Shown piece by piece: positions 9,120 through 18,734 of a DNA stretch of 56,785 bases (the first letter of the stretch is position 1; the number at the start of each line of letters is the position of its first letter). The translations under genes and the position numbers were made by a program. The DNA is from Prosthecobacter sp. (GTDB lineage: Bacteria > Verrucomicrobiota > Verrucomicrobiia > Verrucomicrobiales > Verrucomicrobiaceae), in assembly GCA_021733925.1 (NCBI GenBank), contig JAIPJY010000046.1, forward strand, positions 1 to 56,785, in the 5' to 3' direction. A model generated the notes under the pieces. It saw only the letters and a list, made by a program, of their open reading frames with translations. It did no database searches and was not told the DNA's origin.

Positions 9120-9287
9120 TTACCGACCCGATCCAAGCGCCATCAGGAGACCCATCACGCTGCCGTAGATGGCTCCGCGCCACCAGGTCGAGGTGAGCGG
9201 GCAGGTGCCAGAACTACACTGGCCGAAGTAGCCCAGTGCCGAGCCGATGGCGGCACCGACAGCGATGGGAATGAGGAAGCGTGACAT
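9120..9287 (-). CDS. Small DUF6132-like membrane protein
   Basis: 55 residues. An N-terminal hydrophobic helix (FLIPIAVGAAIGSALGY) is followed by CSSGTCPLTSTWWRGAIYG and a second hydrophobic helix. This is the GYxxxxCxSGTCPxTS signature of DUF6132 proteins; a paralogue lies at 29,034-29,312. Two Cys separated by four residues sit between the helices, where a redox or metal role is possible but unproven. It is the last gene of the minus-strand RND operon, 24 bp after the DUF2892 gene. Confidence 0.8.
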   Translation of the reverse strand: MSRFLIPIAVGAAIGSALGYFGQCSSGTCPLTSTWWRGAIYGSVMGLLMALGSGR

Positions 9288-9311
9288 GGAAATATGAATG
9301 GAGTTTTGGAC

Positions 9312-9542
9312 TCAGCAGCACTTGCCGCCTCCGCAGCAGCCACCACCTTTGCCATTGCCGCTTTTGCCGCAGGTGCTGATGCCGAAGGGGGCATAAAGAG
9401 GGCAGAAGCGGATGAATGCGGTGAGCAGAGGCACGGCACCGATGGCTCCGAGCCAGGTGTGATTGACGATGCCGTAGGCGATGAGGCCGAGGCCAACGAT
9501 GATGCGCAGCGCGCGGTCCACGGTTCCGATGTTGGGTTTCAT
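9312..9542 (-). CDS. DUF2892 membrane protein with Cys-rich tail
   Basis: 76 residues. The start (MKPNIGTVDRALRIIVGLGL) and the two transmembrane segments separated by a short turn are those of DUF2892 (YgaP-type membrane domain, often fused to rhodaneses). The last 17 residues are Gly/Lys/Cys-rich and end in CCGGGKCC, a likely metal or sulfur ligand site. It is placed 6 bp downstream of the RND permease, so it is co-transcribed. Confidence 0.85.
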   Translation of the reverse strand: MKPNIGTVDRALRIIVGLGLIAYGIVNHTWLGAIGAVPLLTAFIRFCPLYAPFGISTCGKSGNGKGGGCCGGGKCC

Positions 9543-9548
9543 AGTGTT

Positions 9549-12500
9549 TTAGGCTTTGGGTTCTGGATGAGAATGCTTGTTGGCCATGAAGTAGAGCACC
9601 GGCACGGCCATGCGGCTGATGAAGAGGCTGGCGATCTCCCCGGCCATGAGTGCGATGGCGAGGCCCTGGAAGATGGGATCGGCAAGAATCACCGCCGCAC
9701 CGACGACCACGGCCATGGCGGTCAGCAGCATGGGGCGGAAACGCACAGCTCCGGCGTCGATCACGGCCTCGCTCAGCGGCATGCCCTCCTGAATGCGCAG
9801 CTCGATGAAATCGACAAGGATGATGGAATTTCGCACCACGATACCACCTCCTGCCATGAAGCCGATCATGCTGGTGGCGGTGAAGAATGCATCCATGAGA
9901 CCGTGTGCGGGCAGAATGCCGACCAGCGAAAACGGAATGGCGATCATCACGATGGCGGGCGTGATGAAACTGCGGAACCAACCGACCATGAGCACGTAGA
10001 TGAGGATCAAACACGCACCGAAAGCGGCACCGAGATCACGGAAAACTTCGATGGTGATGTGCCACTCGCCGTCCCATTTCAGCGCGGGTTCGGCATCGCT
10101 GAAGGGCATGGAGGCATTGAGGATCTGCAGTTCCGCGCCGCTGCCGCCAAACTCGCGTGTGTCGAGTTTCTTGAGCGCCTCGTTCATCTTGAAAATGGCG
10201 TACACAGGGCTTTCGACCACGCCGGCCACATCGCCAATGACGTAGGTCACCGGCATGAGGTTCTTGTGATAGCGGCTCTTCTCGACGGTGACGTGCTCGA
10301 CCTTCACCAACTCGCGCAAGGGCACGAGGGGCGAACCCGAGGCACCAGGTTCAGGCAGTGCATTCGCATCTCCGGAGCGCACGCGCAGCGCGAGCAGTTC
10401 CTCCGGTGTGGTCTTGGCGGAGCGAGGCAGTTCCAGGCGAATGTTCACATCCTCCTTCTCCTCAGGCTGGTGCAGCAGATCGACCGTCTCGCCATCCACG
10501 GCGATTTTGAGCGTTTGTGAAATCGTGGCGGCGCTGATGCCGTGGAGCGCGGCCTTTTCCTTGTCGATGACGAAACGAGCCTTCTGCTGGTCGGCTTCGA
10601 TGTACCAATCGACATCGACCACGCCGGGCGTGGACTTGAAAATGTTCTTCACCGCTTCGGCGAGTTTCAGACGGTCCGCTTCATTCGGTCCGTAAATCTC
10701 AGCGACGAGCGTTTGCAGCACCGGCGGCCCCGGCGGCACTTCAGCAATGGCGACCCGTGCGCCGTAACGTGCCGCGATGGCGGCGACGGCAGGGCGCACA
10801 CGTTTGGCGATGTCATGGCTCTGCGCTTTGCGTTCGTGTTTGCCGACGAGGTTTACCTGAATGTCCGCCACGTTGGCACCACGGCGCATGAAGTAGTGGC
10901 GCACCAGACCGTTGAAATTGTAGGGCGAGGCGACACCGGCATAGATCTGATAATCGGTCACCTCAGGCTCCGAGCGGATTGCCGCGGCCATCTCGCGCGC
11001 CACGGCGGTCGTCTGCTCCAGCGAAGTGCCTTCGGGCATGTTCAGGATGAACTGAAACTCGCTCTTGTTGTCAAACGGCAGCATCTTCACCTTCACCCAG
11101 CCCAGGCCGACCGTCGCCATCGAGAGGAGCAGCAGAACGGTGATGCCAACGAGGAACATCCAGCGCCAGCCGGTGTGATGAATCAGCGGGCCCATCATGC
11201 GGCGGTACAGTTTCGTGAAAAAATCTTCCGCATGTTCGGATGCGAGATGCTTGTGGCCGTCTTCCACCGCGACGCCTTCCGTCAGTTTCGAATACTTGCC
11301 ACCCCAGCGCAGAATGCGGATGGAGGCCCAGGGCGTGACGATGAACGCGATGAGCAGCGACCAAAACATCGCCGCGCTGGCACCAATCGGAATCGGCCGC
11401 ATGTAGGGCCCCATGAGGCCACCAACAAAGGCCATCGGCAGCACGGCGGCGATCACGGCAAAGGTGGCGAGGATGGTGGGATTTCCCACTTCGCCCACGG
11501 CCTCTACGGCGATCTTCGACCAATCCCGTCCCTTGTTCTGCGGCAGGTGGAAATGACGCACGATGTTTTCCACCACGACGATCGCGTCATCCACCAGGAT
11601 GCCGATGCTGAAAATCAGCGCGAAGAGGGTGATGCGGTTGAGCGTGAAACCGTAGAGATAAAAGATGAGCAGCGTCAGCGCCAGTGTAGCAGGGATGGCA
11701 ACGGCCACGATGCCGCTCTCCCGCCAGCCGAGCGTCAGCCAGATCAGGATCGCGACGCTGAACACGGCGATGCCCATGTGCAGCAGCAGTTCGTTTGATT
11801 TCTCTGCGGCGGTCTCGCCGTAGTTGCGCGTGACGCTCACGGTGACATCGGCAGGAATGATCGAGCCCTTGAGCAGGTCCACTTTGTGAATCACTTCGTC
11901 CGCCACGGAGATTGCATTCGCGCCGGGGCGTTTGGCGATGCTGAGCGTGACGGCAGGTTCTTCGTCCGTCTTGGTGCCATGAAGCACGTACTGCACGGCC
12001 TCCTCGCCACCATCATGGATCTCGGCTACTTCGCGCAGATACACCGGCCTGCCGCCGAACACGCCGACAACCACGTCTCCCACATCGTGCGCGGTTTTCA
12101 GGAAAGCCCCGGTTTCCACGAGCACCTCGTTGTTGCCGGTGGTCAGGCCGCCCGCACGGAACTGCCGGTTGGCCTGCTGCAGCATGGGCACGAGCCCCGC
12201 AGGACTGAGATTGCGCGAGGCAAGCTTCACGGGATCAAGCATCACCCGCACCGTCCGACGCGCGCCACCCAGCAAATTTGTTTCCGCCACCAGCGGCACC
12301 TGTTTGACGGATTCCTCCACCTGGGCCGCCAGACGGCGCAGGGTGAGGTGGTCATAGCGTGCGCTGTGGAAGGTGAGCGCGAGGATCGGCACATCATCGA
12401 TGCTTTTCGGCTTGATCAGCGGTGCCGAGCCTCCCATCGGGATGCGGTCGAAGTTTGAGCGCAGTTTTTCGGTGATCTTCACCAGGCTGCGTTCGGGGTC

Positions 12501-12836
12501 CTCACCCACTTTGAAGCGCACAATGACGAGGCTCTCGCTGTCGCGTGACGTGCTGTAGATGTACTCCACACCGGCCACCTCCCAGAGCAGCTTCTCCATC
12601 GGCCGCGTGGCGCGTTCTTCGATCTCCTTTGCGGATGAGCCGGGCATGGACACCATGACATCGACCATCGGCACCTTGATCTGCGGCTCCTCCTCACGTG
12701 GCAGCAGCACAACGGCCGCCGCACCGAGAATGACGGAGGCGATGATGACCAGCGGGGTCAGTTTGGAATCAATGAACATCGCCGCGATGCGGCCGGCGAC
12801 GCCCAGGTTCTCAGAATGTTGGGAAGGCTCGCTCAT
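9549..12836 (-). CDS. RND-family efflux permease
   Basis: 1095 residues, the size of AcrB-type inner-membrane proton antiporters. An N-terminal transmembrane helix is followed by [20 protein letters not shown], the porter-domain entry motif. TM4 carries [14 protein letters not shown], whose two Asp are the proton-relay residues. Duplicated 12-helix architecture is evident, with the second half starting near [16 protein letters not shown]. Substrate is not readable from sequence. It overlaps the adaptor gene by 4 bp (ATGA). The surrounding small Cys-rich membrane proteins and the ArsR operator upstream of the operon suggest metal, metalloid or reactive-sulfur stress rather than generic drug efflux. 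Confidence 0.93.
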   Translation of the reverse strand: MSEPSQHSENLGVAGRIAAMFIDSKLTPLVIIASVILGAAAVVLLPREEEPQIKVPMVDVMVSMPGSSAKEIEERATRPMEKLLWEVAGVEYIYSTSRDSESLVIVRFKVGEDPERSLVKITEKLRSNFDRIPMGGSAPLIKPKSIDDVPILALTFHSARYDHLTLRRLAAQVEESVKQVPLVAETNLLGGARRTVRVMLDPVKLASRNLSPAGLVPMLQQANRQFRAGGLTTGNNEVLVETGAFLKTAHDVGDVVVGVFGGRPVYLREVAEIHDGGEEAVQYVLHGTKTDEEPAVTLSIAKRPGANAISVADEVIHKVDLLKGSIIPADVTVSVTRNYGETAAEKSNELLLHMGIAVFSVAILIWLTLGWRESGIVAVAIPATLALTLLIFYLYGFTLNRITLFALIFSIGILVDDAIVVVENIVRHFHLPQNKGRDWSKIAVEAVGEVGNPTILATFAVIAAVLPMAFVGGLMGPYMRPIPIGASAAMFWSLLIAFIVTPWASIRILRWGGKYSKLTEGVAVEDGHKHLASEHAEDFFTKLYRRMMGPLIHHTGWRWMFLVGITVLLLLSMATVGLGWVKVKMLPFDNKSEFQFILNMPEGTSLEQTTAVAREMAAAIRSEPEVTDYQIYAGVASPYNFNGLVRHYFMRRGANVADIQVNLVGKHERKAQSHDIAKRVRPAVAAIAARYGARVAIAEVPPGPPVLQTLVAEIYGPNEADRLKLAEAVKNIFKSTPGVVDVDWYIEADQQKARFVIDKEKAALHGISAATISQTLKIAVDGETVDLLHQPEEKEDVNIRLELPRSAKTTPEELLALRVRSGDANALPEPGASGSPLVPLRELVKVEHVTVEKSRYHKNLMPVTYVIGDVAGVVESPVYAIFKMNEALKKLDTREFGGSGAELQILNASMPFSDAEPALKWDGEWHITIEVFRDLGAAFGACLILIYVLMVGWFRSFITPAIVMIAIPFSLVGILPAHGLMDAFFTATSMIGFMAGGGIVVRNSIILVDFIELRIQEGMPLSEAVIDAGAVRFRPMLLTAMAVVVGAAVILADPIFQGLAIALMAGEIASLFISRMAVPVLYFMANKHSHPEPKA

Positions 12837-13849
12837 GGCTGGATCGTCACGGGTTGGCCATCGGCGAGTTTGCTGACATCACTGATCAAGACCTGTTCAC
12901 CTACCTCGAGTCCGGAAAGCACTTCGATGCTGCCATTGATCGCTTTGCCCGTTTTCACGAGGCGCAGATTTGCATGCCCTTCTTTGACAACGAAAATCAG
13001 CTCCATCTGTCCGCGCTTGATCACGCTGCCCTTGGGCACCATCAGCAGCTGCATTTCCGCCATTGGCACCGCCACACGGCCAAACTGTCCGGTGCGCAGC
13101 CCCTCCGCAGCCGGGAGATCCAGCTTCACCTGAAACGTGCGGCTCACGGGATCTGCCACAGGCGCGATCTCGCTCACGGTGGCTTCGAGCGGCTTGGCCA
13201 CGGATGCGATCTTCACCTGCATCTTGGCCCCCATCGTGATGCGGTCCAGAATGGCTTCGGGCAGATCAGCTTCAAAACGCAGCGCAGTCGGCGCTTCCAT
13301 TTCGAGCAGGTGCCTGCCCGGCATGGCCAGATCCCCCACGCCGGCGAGTTTGCGTGTCACCACGCCATCAAAGGGCGCAGTCACGCGGGCGTAGCCCATC
13401 ATCGTTTCGGCTTCATTGACACTAGCGGTGGCTACTTTGACGCGGGCATCGGCGGCATCGAAGTCCTGCCGCGTCGTCGCGTTGCTTGCGACGAGCTCCT
13501 TTTGCCGCGCAAAGTCGCGCTGCGCCTGATCGAGCAGCGCCTTGGCCTGATCGACCTTGGCCTGAATCTCCTGATTTTCGAGCAGGGCGAGCATGTCCCC
13601 CGCTTTCACCGCTGCGCCGGGCGTGGCGGTGTATTCCAGCACACGTCCGCTGATTTTCGCCTCCACCATGGCGCGCAGTTTGGAGCGCACTGTACCCACG
13701 ACCTCTTCTGCAGCCACATGAGGCTGTAGTCTGGCCACCTGCACCTTCACGGCGATGGCGGGCAGAGATGTCGTGGCTGGATGGTCGGCCTCATGCTTGC
13801 CACAGGCAGCAAGGGCGAGAAGTACACTGAAAGGGAGAAATCGTTTCAT
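12833..13849 (-). CDS. RND periplasmic adaptor lipoprotein (HlyD/MFP family)
   Basis: 338 residues from the ATG at 13849. A lipoprotein signal is seen ([18 protein letters not shown], Cys at residue 17). Then come a barrel-sandwich half ([27 protein letters not shown]), an alpha-hairpin ([19 protein letters not shown]), the second lipoyl half ([16 protein letters not shown]) and a beta-barrel domain. It would link the RND permease to an outer-membrane channel; no TolC-like gene is in the window. A longer frame to 13891 lacks sense as a signal peptide. Confidence 0.9.
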   Translation of the reverse strand: MKRFLPFSVLLALAACGKHEADHPATTSLPAIAVKVQVARLQPHVAAEEVVGTVRSKLRAMVEAKISGRVLEYTATPGAAVKAGDMLALLENQEIQAKVDQAKALLDQAQRDFARQKELVASNATTRQDFDAADARVKVATASVNEAETMMGYARVTAPFDGVVTRKLAGVGDLAMPGRHLLEMEAPTALRFEADLPEAILDRITMGAKMQVKIASVAKPLEATVSEIAPVADPVSRTFQVKLDLPAAEGLRTGQFGRVAVPMAEMQLLMVPKGSVIKRGQMELIFVVKEGHANLRLVKTGKAINGSIEVLSGLEVGEQVLISDVSKLADGQPVTIQP

Positions 13850-13926
13850 GACGGTCATAGAAAAATTCTGGGCTGGAATCCTTGTATTCATACTAACAGA
13901 AGAAGGCAGTCCGGCGCTCCTCCTAT

Positions 13927-14133
13927 TTAGTGTTTTCCGCAGCAGGAACCGCCGACACCGAGTTTCTTAAGAATCGTTTCAGCAGGGCAGAAGCCAGTGA
14001 AGGCGGACTGCAGCAGGTTTGCACCCACAAAGACGGTGAGCCAGATCCAGTTCGGATGCACATAGTGGCTGAGGGCGAGGCTGACGAGGATCATGGTGCC
14101 GGCGAGGGCGCGGATGGCGTTTTCGAGTTTCAT
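13927..14133 (-). CDS. DUF2892 membrane protein
   Basis: 68 residues with the DUF2892 pattern: an N-terminal MKLENAIRALAGTMILVSLAL helix, then VHPNWIWLTVFVGANLLQSAF and GFCPAETILKKLGV. It ends in GGSCCGKH, so Cys occurs in the GFCP turn and the tail. It is the second gene of the minus-strand operon behind operator A. Homologous domains accompany rhodaneses and metal-efflux genes elsewhere; no reaction is assigned. Confidence 0.85.
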   Translation of the reverse strand: MKLENAIRALAGTMILVSLALSHYVHPNWIWLTVFVGANLLQSAFTGFCPAETILKKLGVGGSCCGKH

Positions 14134-14177
14134 GGTGTTGGAGGGTATCAGGGTTCAGTTTTGAGTGGAAAATATAT

Positions 14178-14675
14178 TCAGCGGGCGACTGCATCGTGCT
14201 TCTTGTCGTGCTCGCACCACCCATGTGCGGCGAAGGAAGAAACGACCTTGGCATGATTTTGAGCGATTTTGACGGCGTTTGCTGTGCGTCCTTTGACCGT
14301 CATGCGCACGCCCTTGTCTGTCGGAGTGAATTCGTGGTCCATCTCGGCATAGTGGTCGCAGTACTCAGCGAAGGCCGGATCCCAACGGCGTACACTCAGA
14401 CCTTCTCCAAGCCGCGCTTGCATCTGCCCGACATGCTTTTTCAAAGCGGCGGCCACTTTGGGATCATCGCTCTCGGTGAGAGCGGTGTAGCCCTCGGCGG
14501 TGAGCTTCAACTCACGGCGGATGCTTGTGTGGTTGTCAAAGAGCGCGTGGATCTGCTCGCGTGCCTCAGGCGGCATTCCGCGTCCACCGCCCTGCTGCGC
14601 GCAGGATGGCAGCGCAGCAAGCGTGCTGAACAGGGTGCAGATGAACAAGGCTCGGGCGGTTGAATTTGTTTTCAT
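14178..14675 (-). CDS. Secreted or lipid-anchored protein of unknown function
   Basis: 165 residues. A signal peptide runs to about residue 24, with the ending AALPSCAQQ resembling a lipobox. The mature part is helical, rich in His, Asp and Glu (DNHTSIRRELKLTAEG, EYCDHYAEMDHEF, AQNHAKVVSSFAAHGWCEH), with several His and two Cys that could bind metal or haem. I do not recognise a Pfam family. It is the first gene of the RND operon and is divergent from arsR1 across operator A, so it is probably repressed by ArsR. Confidence 0.7.
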   Translation of the reverse strand: MKTNSTARALFICTLFSTLAALPSCAQQGGGRGMPPEAREQIHALFDNHTSIRRELKLTAEGYTALTESDDPKVAAALKKHVGQMQARLGEGLSVRRWDPAFAEYCDHYAEMDHEFTPTDKGVRMTVKGRTANAVKIAQNHAKVVSSFAAHGWCEHDKKHDAVAR

Positions 14676-14692
14676 GATGTTTCTTCGTTTGA

Positions 14693-14716
14693 CTATATGA
14701 GCTTATACGCATATAA
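14693..14716. promoter_or_regulatory. Operator A: AT-rich palindrome between the RND operon and arsR1
   Basis: TATATG at 14694-14699 and CATATA at 14710-14715 form the arms of an imperfect 22 bp palindrome. It lies 28 bases before the arsR1 ATG and 18 bases before the divergent lipoprotein gene start. The geometry fits a winged-helix ArsR repressor blocking both promoters. Sites B, C and D in this window share the TATAT/ATATA arms and roughly 24 bp span. Confidence 0.7.
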
Positions 14717-14743
14717 ACACACAGCGCAAACAATTTTTCCACC

Positions 14744-15094
14744 ATGTCCGCCCGCACCTTTAAAAACCTCCCTTCTGTCTCCGATGAGGCGCTCGGCATG
14801 GTCGCCGCATGGTTCCGCACGCTCTCCGAGCCCAGCCGCCTGAAAATTCTGCGCACGCTGGAAGAAGGCGAGAAAAGCATCTCTGAAATCGTCGAGGCCA
14901 GCGGCCTCACTCAGGCAAACGTCTCCCGCCACACCCAGTCACTTGTCGATGCCGGCATTGTGGGCCGCCGCCGCGAGGGGTTGGCAGTGATCTGCTTCAT
15001 CGCCGATCCCAGCATCACCAGTCTCTGTGACAACGTCTGCAACAACCTCCTCAAGCGCCTCACCCATCAGGTGAAAGGACTCGGTGGCTCGTGA
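14744..15094 (+). CDS. ArsR-family repressor 1
   Basis: 116 residues, a winged helix of SmtB/ArsR type. The N-terminal segment SEPSRLKILRTLEEGEKSISE is followed by recognition helix LTQANVSRHTQSLVDAGIV and the wing RRREGLAVICFIAD. Cys84 is in the wing strand; Cys95 and Cys99 form a Cys-x3-Cys pair in the last helix at the dimer interface. The classic ArsR ELCVCDL metal box is absent. Persulfide sensors such as SqrR/BigR use a different Cys spacing, so sulfur sensing is plausible but inferred. It sits next to operator A and is very similar to arsR2. Confidence 0.9.
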   Translation: MSARTFKNLPSVSDEALGMVAAWFRTLSEPSRLKILRTLEEGEKSISEIVEASGLTQANVSRHTQSLVDAGIVGRRREGLAVICFIADPSITSLCDNVCNNLLKRLTHQVKGLGGS

Positions 15095-15147
15095 TTGCCT
15101 GGCTCGTCACGCATAATTTTCCTGACCAAATCTACCCCCCCACCTGA

Positions 15148-16755
15148 ATGCAACAAAACACGACTCCTGCCACGCCCCTGACACGCCGGAAAATGTGCAG
15201 TGCAACTCTCGCCGCGCTGGCATGCGCACCTTTTTCGCGCGCCGGAACACCATCCGCCGAAAAGAAAATCACCCTGGCGTTTTTCGCTGACATCCACGGA
15301 CAGCTTGAAGAACACCCGGAAATGTACTGGGCTGGAGGCAAGGACGAAATTGTGGCCGCAGGAGGCGTGGCGCGCATTGCGAAACTCATGCGCGAGATCC
15401 GCGCCGCCAATCCCGAGGGCACGATCACGCTTGATCTTGGCGACACCATCCAGGGTTCCGGACATGTCGCGATGAGCGAAGGCGTCACCATGGTGGATCC
15501 CATCAATGCGCTGAAACTCGATTACTGGCTGCCTGGAAACTGGGAGGTGATCTTTGGCAAAAAGGTGCTGCTGGACATCAGCAAGAAGCTCACGGCTCCG
15601 GCTGTCGTCGCCAACATGCGCGACGAGAACACGCAGCAGCGCCTGTTCAAACCCTACGTCATTCACCACGCCGCCGGACTGAAAGTCGCCCTCATCGGCT
15701 TCACCGATCCGGATGTCCCAAGGCGTCAGCCCCCGTCCTTCAGCAAAGGCATTCACTATGAAGAGACGGACATTCTTCAACCGCTGGTGGACGAGGCGAA
15801 AAAGGAGGGTCAGGCCGATCTAGTCATACTCATGACCCACATCGGCCTGCCCAAAGCCATTGCTTTGGCGGAAACCCTGAAAGGGGTCGATGTCATTCTT
15901 TCCGCTGACACCCACGAACGCACGGAAGAGGCGGTGATACGAGGCAGCACCTGGGTGGTCGAAGCCGGAGCTTTCGGCTCTCATTTGGGCAAGCTGGATA
16001 TCGTGGTGCAGGATGGCCAGATCACACGCCGAGACTGGGACCTCATCGAACTCCGCGCCAGCCAGTACGGGGAGGATGCCGCTGTGAAGGAACTGGTGGA
16101 AAAATCCCTCGCTCCTTATCGCGACAATCTGAACCGCGTCATTGGCCGCACCCAGTCACCGCTCTTCCGCTACGCGCCGGTGGAGACGCCTGCGGACGCC
16201 GTGCTTGCCGATGCCCTTCGGGCGGCTGGCGGCACCGAGATCGCGCTCTCCAACGGATTCCGTTTCGCCTACCCCATTCCCGTGGGGGACATCACTGAAA
16301 ACGACCTGTGGAACTACTACCCGATCAACTCACGCCTGAAGACCGGCAGGGTCAGCGGCACGCAGTTGCACCAGTTCTTCGAGCGCGAGCTGGAAAATGT
16401 CTTCTCCAAAAATACGAAGCGCCTCTTCGGCGGCTGGGTCCCCCGGACATCCGGCCTCACCTTCAAATTCCATGCCGGCAGGCCCGAAGGCCGGCGCATC
16501 AGCGACATGCGGATCAACGGCCAGCCGGTGCAGGCGGACCGGCTCTACACCCTCACCTCCTGTGAGCGCGAGGGCGATCTGGAAAGCACCGTGTGCCGCA
16601 TGCGCGATGTGATGGATGTCAAAGTGCTCGATGTGGATGCCCACCTGGCGGTGCGTCACTATTTGAAAGAGCACTCCCCCGTCACCATGGGCCAGCCAGG
16701 CCGGGTCGTTTCGCTGGATATATCACCGACCGTACGCAGCCAGTTTATCAACTGA
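15148..16755 (+). CDS. SoxB-like metallohydrolase of the 5'-nucleotidase family, exported
   Basis: 535 residues. A Tat-like leader (LTRRKMCSATLAALAC) precedes a calcineurin-type domain with FFADIHGQLEEH, LDLGDTIQGSG, LPGNWEVIFG, THIGLP and SADTHER motifs, and a C-terminal 5'-nucleotidase domain (LSNGFRFAYP, GDITENDLWNYYPI). The GNWE and SNGFR segments resemble SoxB (GHWE, SNGFRW), the Mn-dependent thiosulfohydrolase, more than UshA. The long SoxB insertion with REPS is lacking, and no soxYZ is present, so the substrate is unknown; a periplasmic sulfur ester or thiosulfonate is one possibility. It is found between the two near-identical arsR genes. Confidence 0.8.
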   Translation: MQQNTTPATPLTRRKMCSATLAALACAPFSRAGTPSAEKKITLAFFADIHGQLEEHPEMYWAGGKDEIVAAGGVARIAKLMREIRAANPEGTITLDLGDTIQGSGHVAMSEGVTMVDPINALKLDYWLPGNWEVIFGKKVLLDISKKLTAPAVVANMRDENTQQRLFKPYVIHHAAGLKVALIGFTDPDVPRRQPPSFSKGIHYEETDILQPLVDEAKKEGQADLVILMTHIGLPKAIALAETLKGVDVILSADTHERTEEAVIRGSTWVVEAGAFGSHLGKLDIVVQDGQITRRDWDLIELRASQYGEDAAVKELVEKSLAPYRDNLNRVIGRTQSPLFRYAPVETPADAVLADALRAAGGTEIALSNGFRFAYPIPVGDITENDLWNYYPINSRLKTGRVSGTQLHQFFERELENVFSKNTKRLFGGWVPRTSGLTFKFHAGRPEGRRISDMRINGQPVQADRLYTLTSCEREGDLESTVCRMRDVMDVKVLDVDAHLAVRHYLKEHSPVTMGQPGRVVSLDISPTVRSQFIN

Positions 16756-16854
16756 CCGGCAGACACTCATGCACCTCCTCATCACATATTCCGGCGCAGC
16801 AAAGGCCAAGGTTTTGGTGGACGAAACCGTCCTCATGATGTTCCAGTCGTTCAA

Positions 16855-16878
16855 CTATATGAGTCAATATTCATATAG
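16855..16878. promoter_or_regulatory. Operator B: palindrome upstream of arsR2 operon
   Basis: CTATATGA at 16855-16862 and TCATATAG at 16871-16878 are perfect 8-base inverted arms around an 8-base centre. The distance to the arsR2 ATG is 28 bases, the same as from operator A to arsR1. It is the most symmetrical of the four sites. Confidence 0.75.
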
Positions 16879-16905
16879 ATTCAACGTGTAAACACTTTCT
16901 CCCCC

Positions 16906-17256
16906 ATGGCCTCACGCACCAAAAAATCCCTGCCGCCGGTCTCTGAGGAGGCCCTCAGTCTCATCGCATCCTGGTTCCGCACACTCGCCGAACCCAGCCG
17001 CTTGAAAATTCTTCGAGCGCTGGAAGAGGGCGAAAAAAACATCACCGAACTCGTCACCGCCACCGGCCTGACGCAGGCGAATGTCTCACGCCATGTACAG
17101 TCGCTCGTGGATGCAGGGATGGTCGGCCGCCGCCGTGAAGGCCTGACCGCGATCTGCTTCATCGCCGATCCGAGCATCACCGAGCTGTGTGACAACGTCT
17201 GCAACAACCTCCTCAAACGTCTCTCTAAACAGGTGAAAAATCTCGGCGGTGCCTGA
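16906..17256 (+). CDS. ArsR-family repressor 2
   Basis: 116 residues, closely similar to arsR1 along its whole length, including AEPSRLKILRALEEGEKNITE, the recognition helix LTQANVSRHVQSLVDAGMV and the terminal LCDNVCNNLLKR with Cys-x3-Cys. It heads the long operon of rhodanese, DsrE, YeeE/YedE, reductase and ABC exporter genes; the next gene starts within 30 bases. Together with arsR1 it looks like a duplicated gene plus promoter. The likely ligand is reactive sulfur, by context only; metals are the alternative. Confidence 0.9.
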   Translation: MASRTKKSLPPVSEEALSLIASWFRTLAEPSRLKILRALEEGEKNITELVTATGLTQANVSRHVQSLVDAGMVGRRREGLTAICFIADPSITELCDNVCNNLLKRLSKQVKNLGGA

Positions 17257-17281
17257 GCCGCCGGTTTCACCCACACCCTCA

Positions 17282-17707
17282 ATGCCCCTTCGAAATATGA
17301 TCTGGACCTTTGTCATTCTCATCGCTGTCATCGTCGGCTGGTATTGGTACGAAGGAGACTGGGACCGCCGTCTCTTCAAAGCGGCCCCTGGCTCCGTGTG
17401 TGCGAACCTCAATGCCGGCCAGGTCAATGCGTGGCTGCGTGAACACCCCGAGACGCAGGTGCTGGATGTGCGCTCCACAGGTGAATTTGAAGGCGGCGCA
17501 CTGCCCCGCGCCGTGAACATCTCCATCGGCGACTCGGACTTCGAGACCAAAGTCGCCGCTCTCAACAAGGAAAAGCCCGTGCTGGTTTATTGCGCCGGCG
17601 GCTTTCGCAGCCGCAAGGCCGTGCTCGTCTTGAAACAACTCGGCTTCCGCAACATCCAGCACATCCACCGCGGCTACATGTCGTGGCAACCCGATTCCCA
17701 ACCATGA
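17282..17707 (+). CDS. Membrane-anchored rhodanese
   Basis: 141 residues. An N-terminal transmembrane helix (MIWTFVILIAVIVGWYWY) is followed by a single rhodanese domain with LDVRSTGEF and the active-site loop YCAGGFRSR, catalytic Cys104. It would carry persulfide sulfur at the outer face of the membrane. The ATG at 17282 is chosen because it directly precedes the helix; an earlier frame start at 17249 would overlap arsR2. It overlaps the DsrE gene by 4 bp. Confidence 0.9.
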   Translation: MPLRNMIWTFVILIAVIVGWYWYEGDWDRRLFKAAPGSVCANLNAGQVNAWLREHPETQVLDVRSTGEFEGGALPRAVNISIGDSDFETKVAALNKEKPVLVYCAGGFRSRKAVLVLKQLGFRNIQHIHRGYMSWQPDSQP

Positions 17708-18186
17708 AACCCCTGCTCTACACCCTCCTCGCCCTCACCCTCTCCTCATCTGCCGCCGAACCGGAGGTCATTCCGATTCAGGTGCGCGAAAACCTGCGCA
17801 TCGTCTATCAGGTGACCGATGACGCGGCCCACGATGGCGTGAACAAGGGACTGTTTTACGCCCGCAAACTCATCAACACCTATGAGAAGCAGGGCATCGC
17901 CGCCGACCAGGTGCATCTGCATCTCGTCTATCACGGCACCGGCATCGCCGCCGTGGTGAATGATGCGGCCCGCAAACGCCTCGGCGTGGATGCGGCCAAT
18001 CCAAACGGCGAAATCCTCGCGGAGATCATCAAGCGCGGCGTGCAGGTGGAGCTGTGTGAAAACACGATGCAGCAGAAAGGCGTGAAGCCCACCGAACTGA
18101 TGCCCGGCGTCAAACTCGTCGTCGGTGCCTTCCCGCGTCTGATTGATCTGCAGTTGCAGGGCTTCGCCTACATCAAGTTTGAGTAG
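17704..18186 (+). CDS. Exported DsrE/DsrF-like sulfur-relay protein
   Basis: 160 residues with a cleavable signal peptide (about 1-18, ending SSSAAEP). The DsrE fold is recognisable from VYQVTDD, LHLVYHGTGI, and VQVELCENTMQQKGV with the conserved Cys118, then PGVKLVVGAFPRLIDLQLQGFAYI. Most DsrE proteins are cytoplasmic; an exported form next to a membrane rhodanese suggests a periplasmic sulfur relay. It is translationally coupled to the rhodanese by ATGA. Confidence 0.88.
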   Translation: MKPLLYTLLALTLSSSAAEPEVIPIQVRENLRIVYQVTDDAAHDGVNKGLFYARKLINTYEKQGIAADQVHLHLVYHGTGIAAVVNDAARKRLGVDAANPNGEILAEIIKRGVQVELCENTMQQKGVKPTELMPGVKLVVGAFPRLIDLQLQGFAYIKFE

Positions 18187-18208
18187 TTCCCTGTTCACTT
18201 CACCAACC

Positions 18209-18730
18209 ATGAAAACACACCTCTGGAATCCCTACCTCGTGGGCGCGCTGATCGGCGTGCTCAGCATCCTCACCTTTACGCTGGCAGACAAGCCCATTGG
18301 CATCTCCACCGGCATCGCGCAGGCCTCTGGTGCCTGTGCCCTGCCGGTGCTGGGCGCGGATGGCGTGGCGGCCAACACTTACTGGGCCAAAAAAGCGGTG
18401 CCTGCCTGGGACTACGGCAGCCTGTTTGTGCTCGGCTCCTTTTTCGGCGCCCTGGTCAGCGCTGTGGTGAGCGGCAGCTTCAAGCTGGAAAGCGTGCCGT
18501 CCCTCTGGCGCGAGCGTTTTGGCCCCTCCGTTGGCAAACGATTCCTCGCCGCGTTCATCGGCGGAGTGGTCATCATCTTCGGAGCGCGGCTGGCGGATGG
18601 CTGCACCAGCGGTCACGGCATCAGTGGTTCGCTGCAGCTCGCTGTGAGCAGCTGGACCTTCTTCATCGCCATGTTTATCAGCGGCATCGTCACCGCCTTC
18701 ATCCTCTTCCGCAGCACCTCCAAATCCTGA
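18209..18730 (+). CDS. YeeE/YedE-family transporter, half 1
   Basis: 173 residues with about four transmembrane segments. Diagnostic Cys motifs are GIAQASGACAL and LADGCTSGHGISG, characteristic of YeeE/YedE (DUF395) proteins, whose TsuA member imports thiosulfate through Cys sites. Half-length proteins of this type occur in pairs, and the partner follows 4 bp downstream. It would move thiosulfate or a related sulfane compound across the inner membrane. The ATG at 18209 follows the upstream stop by 22 bases. Confidence 0.9.
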   Translation: MKTHLWNPYLVGALIGVLSILTFTLADKPIGISTGIAQASGACALPVLGADGVAANTYWAKKAVPAWDYGSLFVLGSFFGALVSAVVSGSFKLESVPSLWRERFGPSVGKRFLAAFIGGVVIIFGARLADGCTSGHGISGSLQLAVSSWTFFIAMFISGIVTAFILFRSTSKS

Positions 18731-18734
18731 TCTT

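Noticed and set aside
16770-16891. A 40-codon ORF upstream of arsR2
   Set aside because: It spans the operator palindrome and has no credible ribosome site or similarity; the palindrome explains the sequence better.
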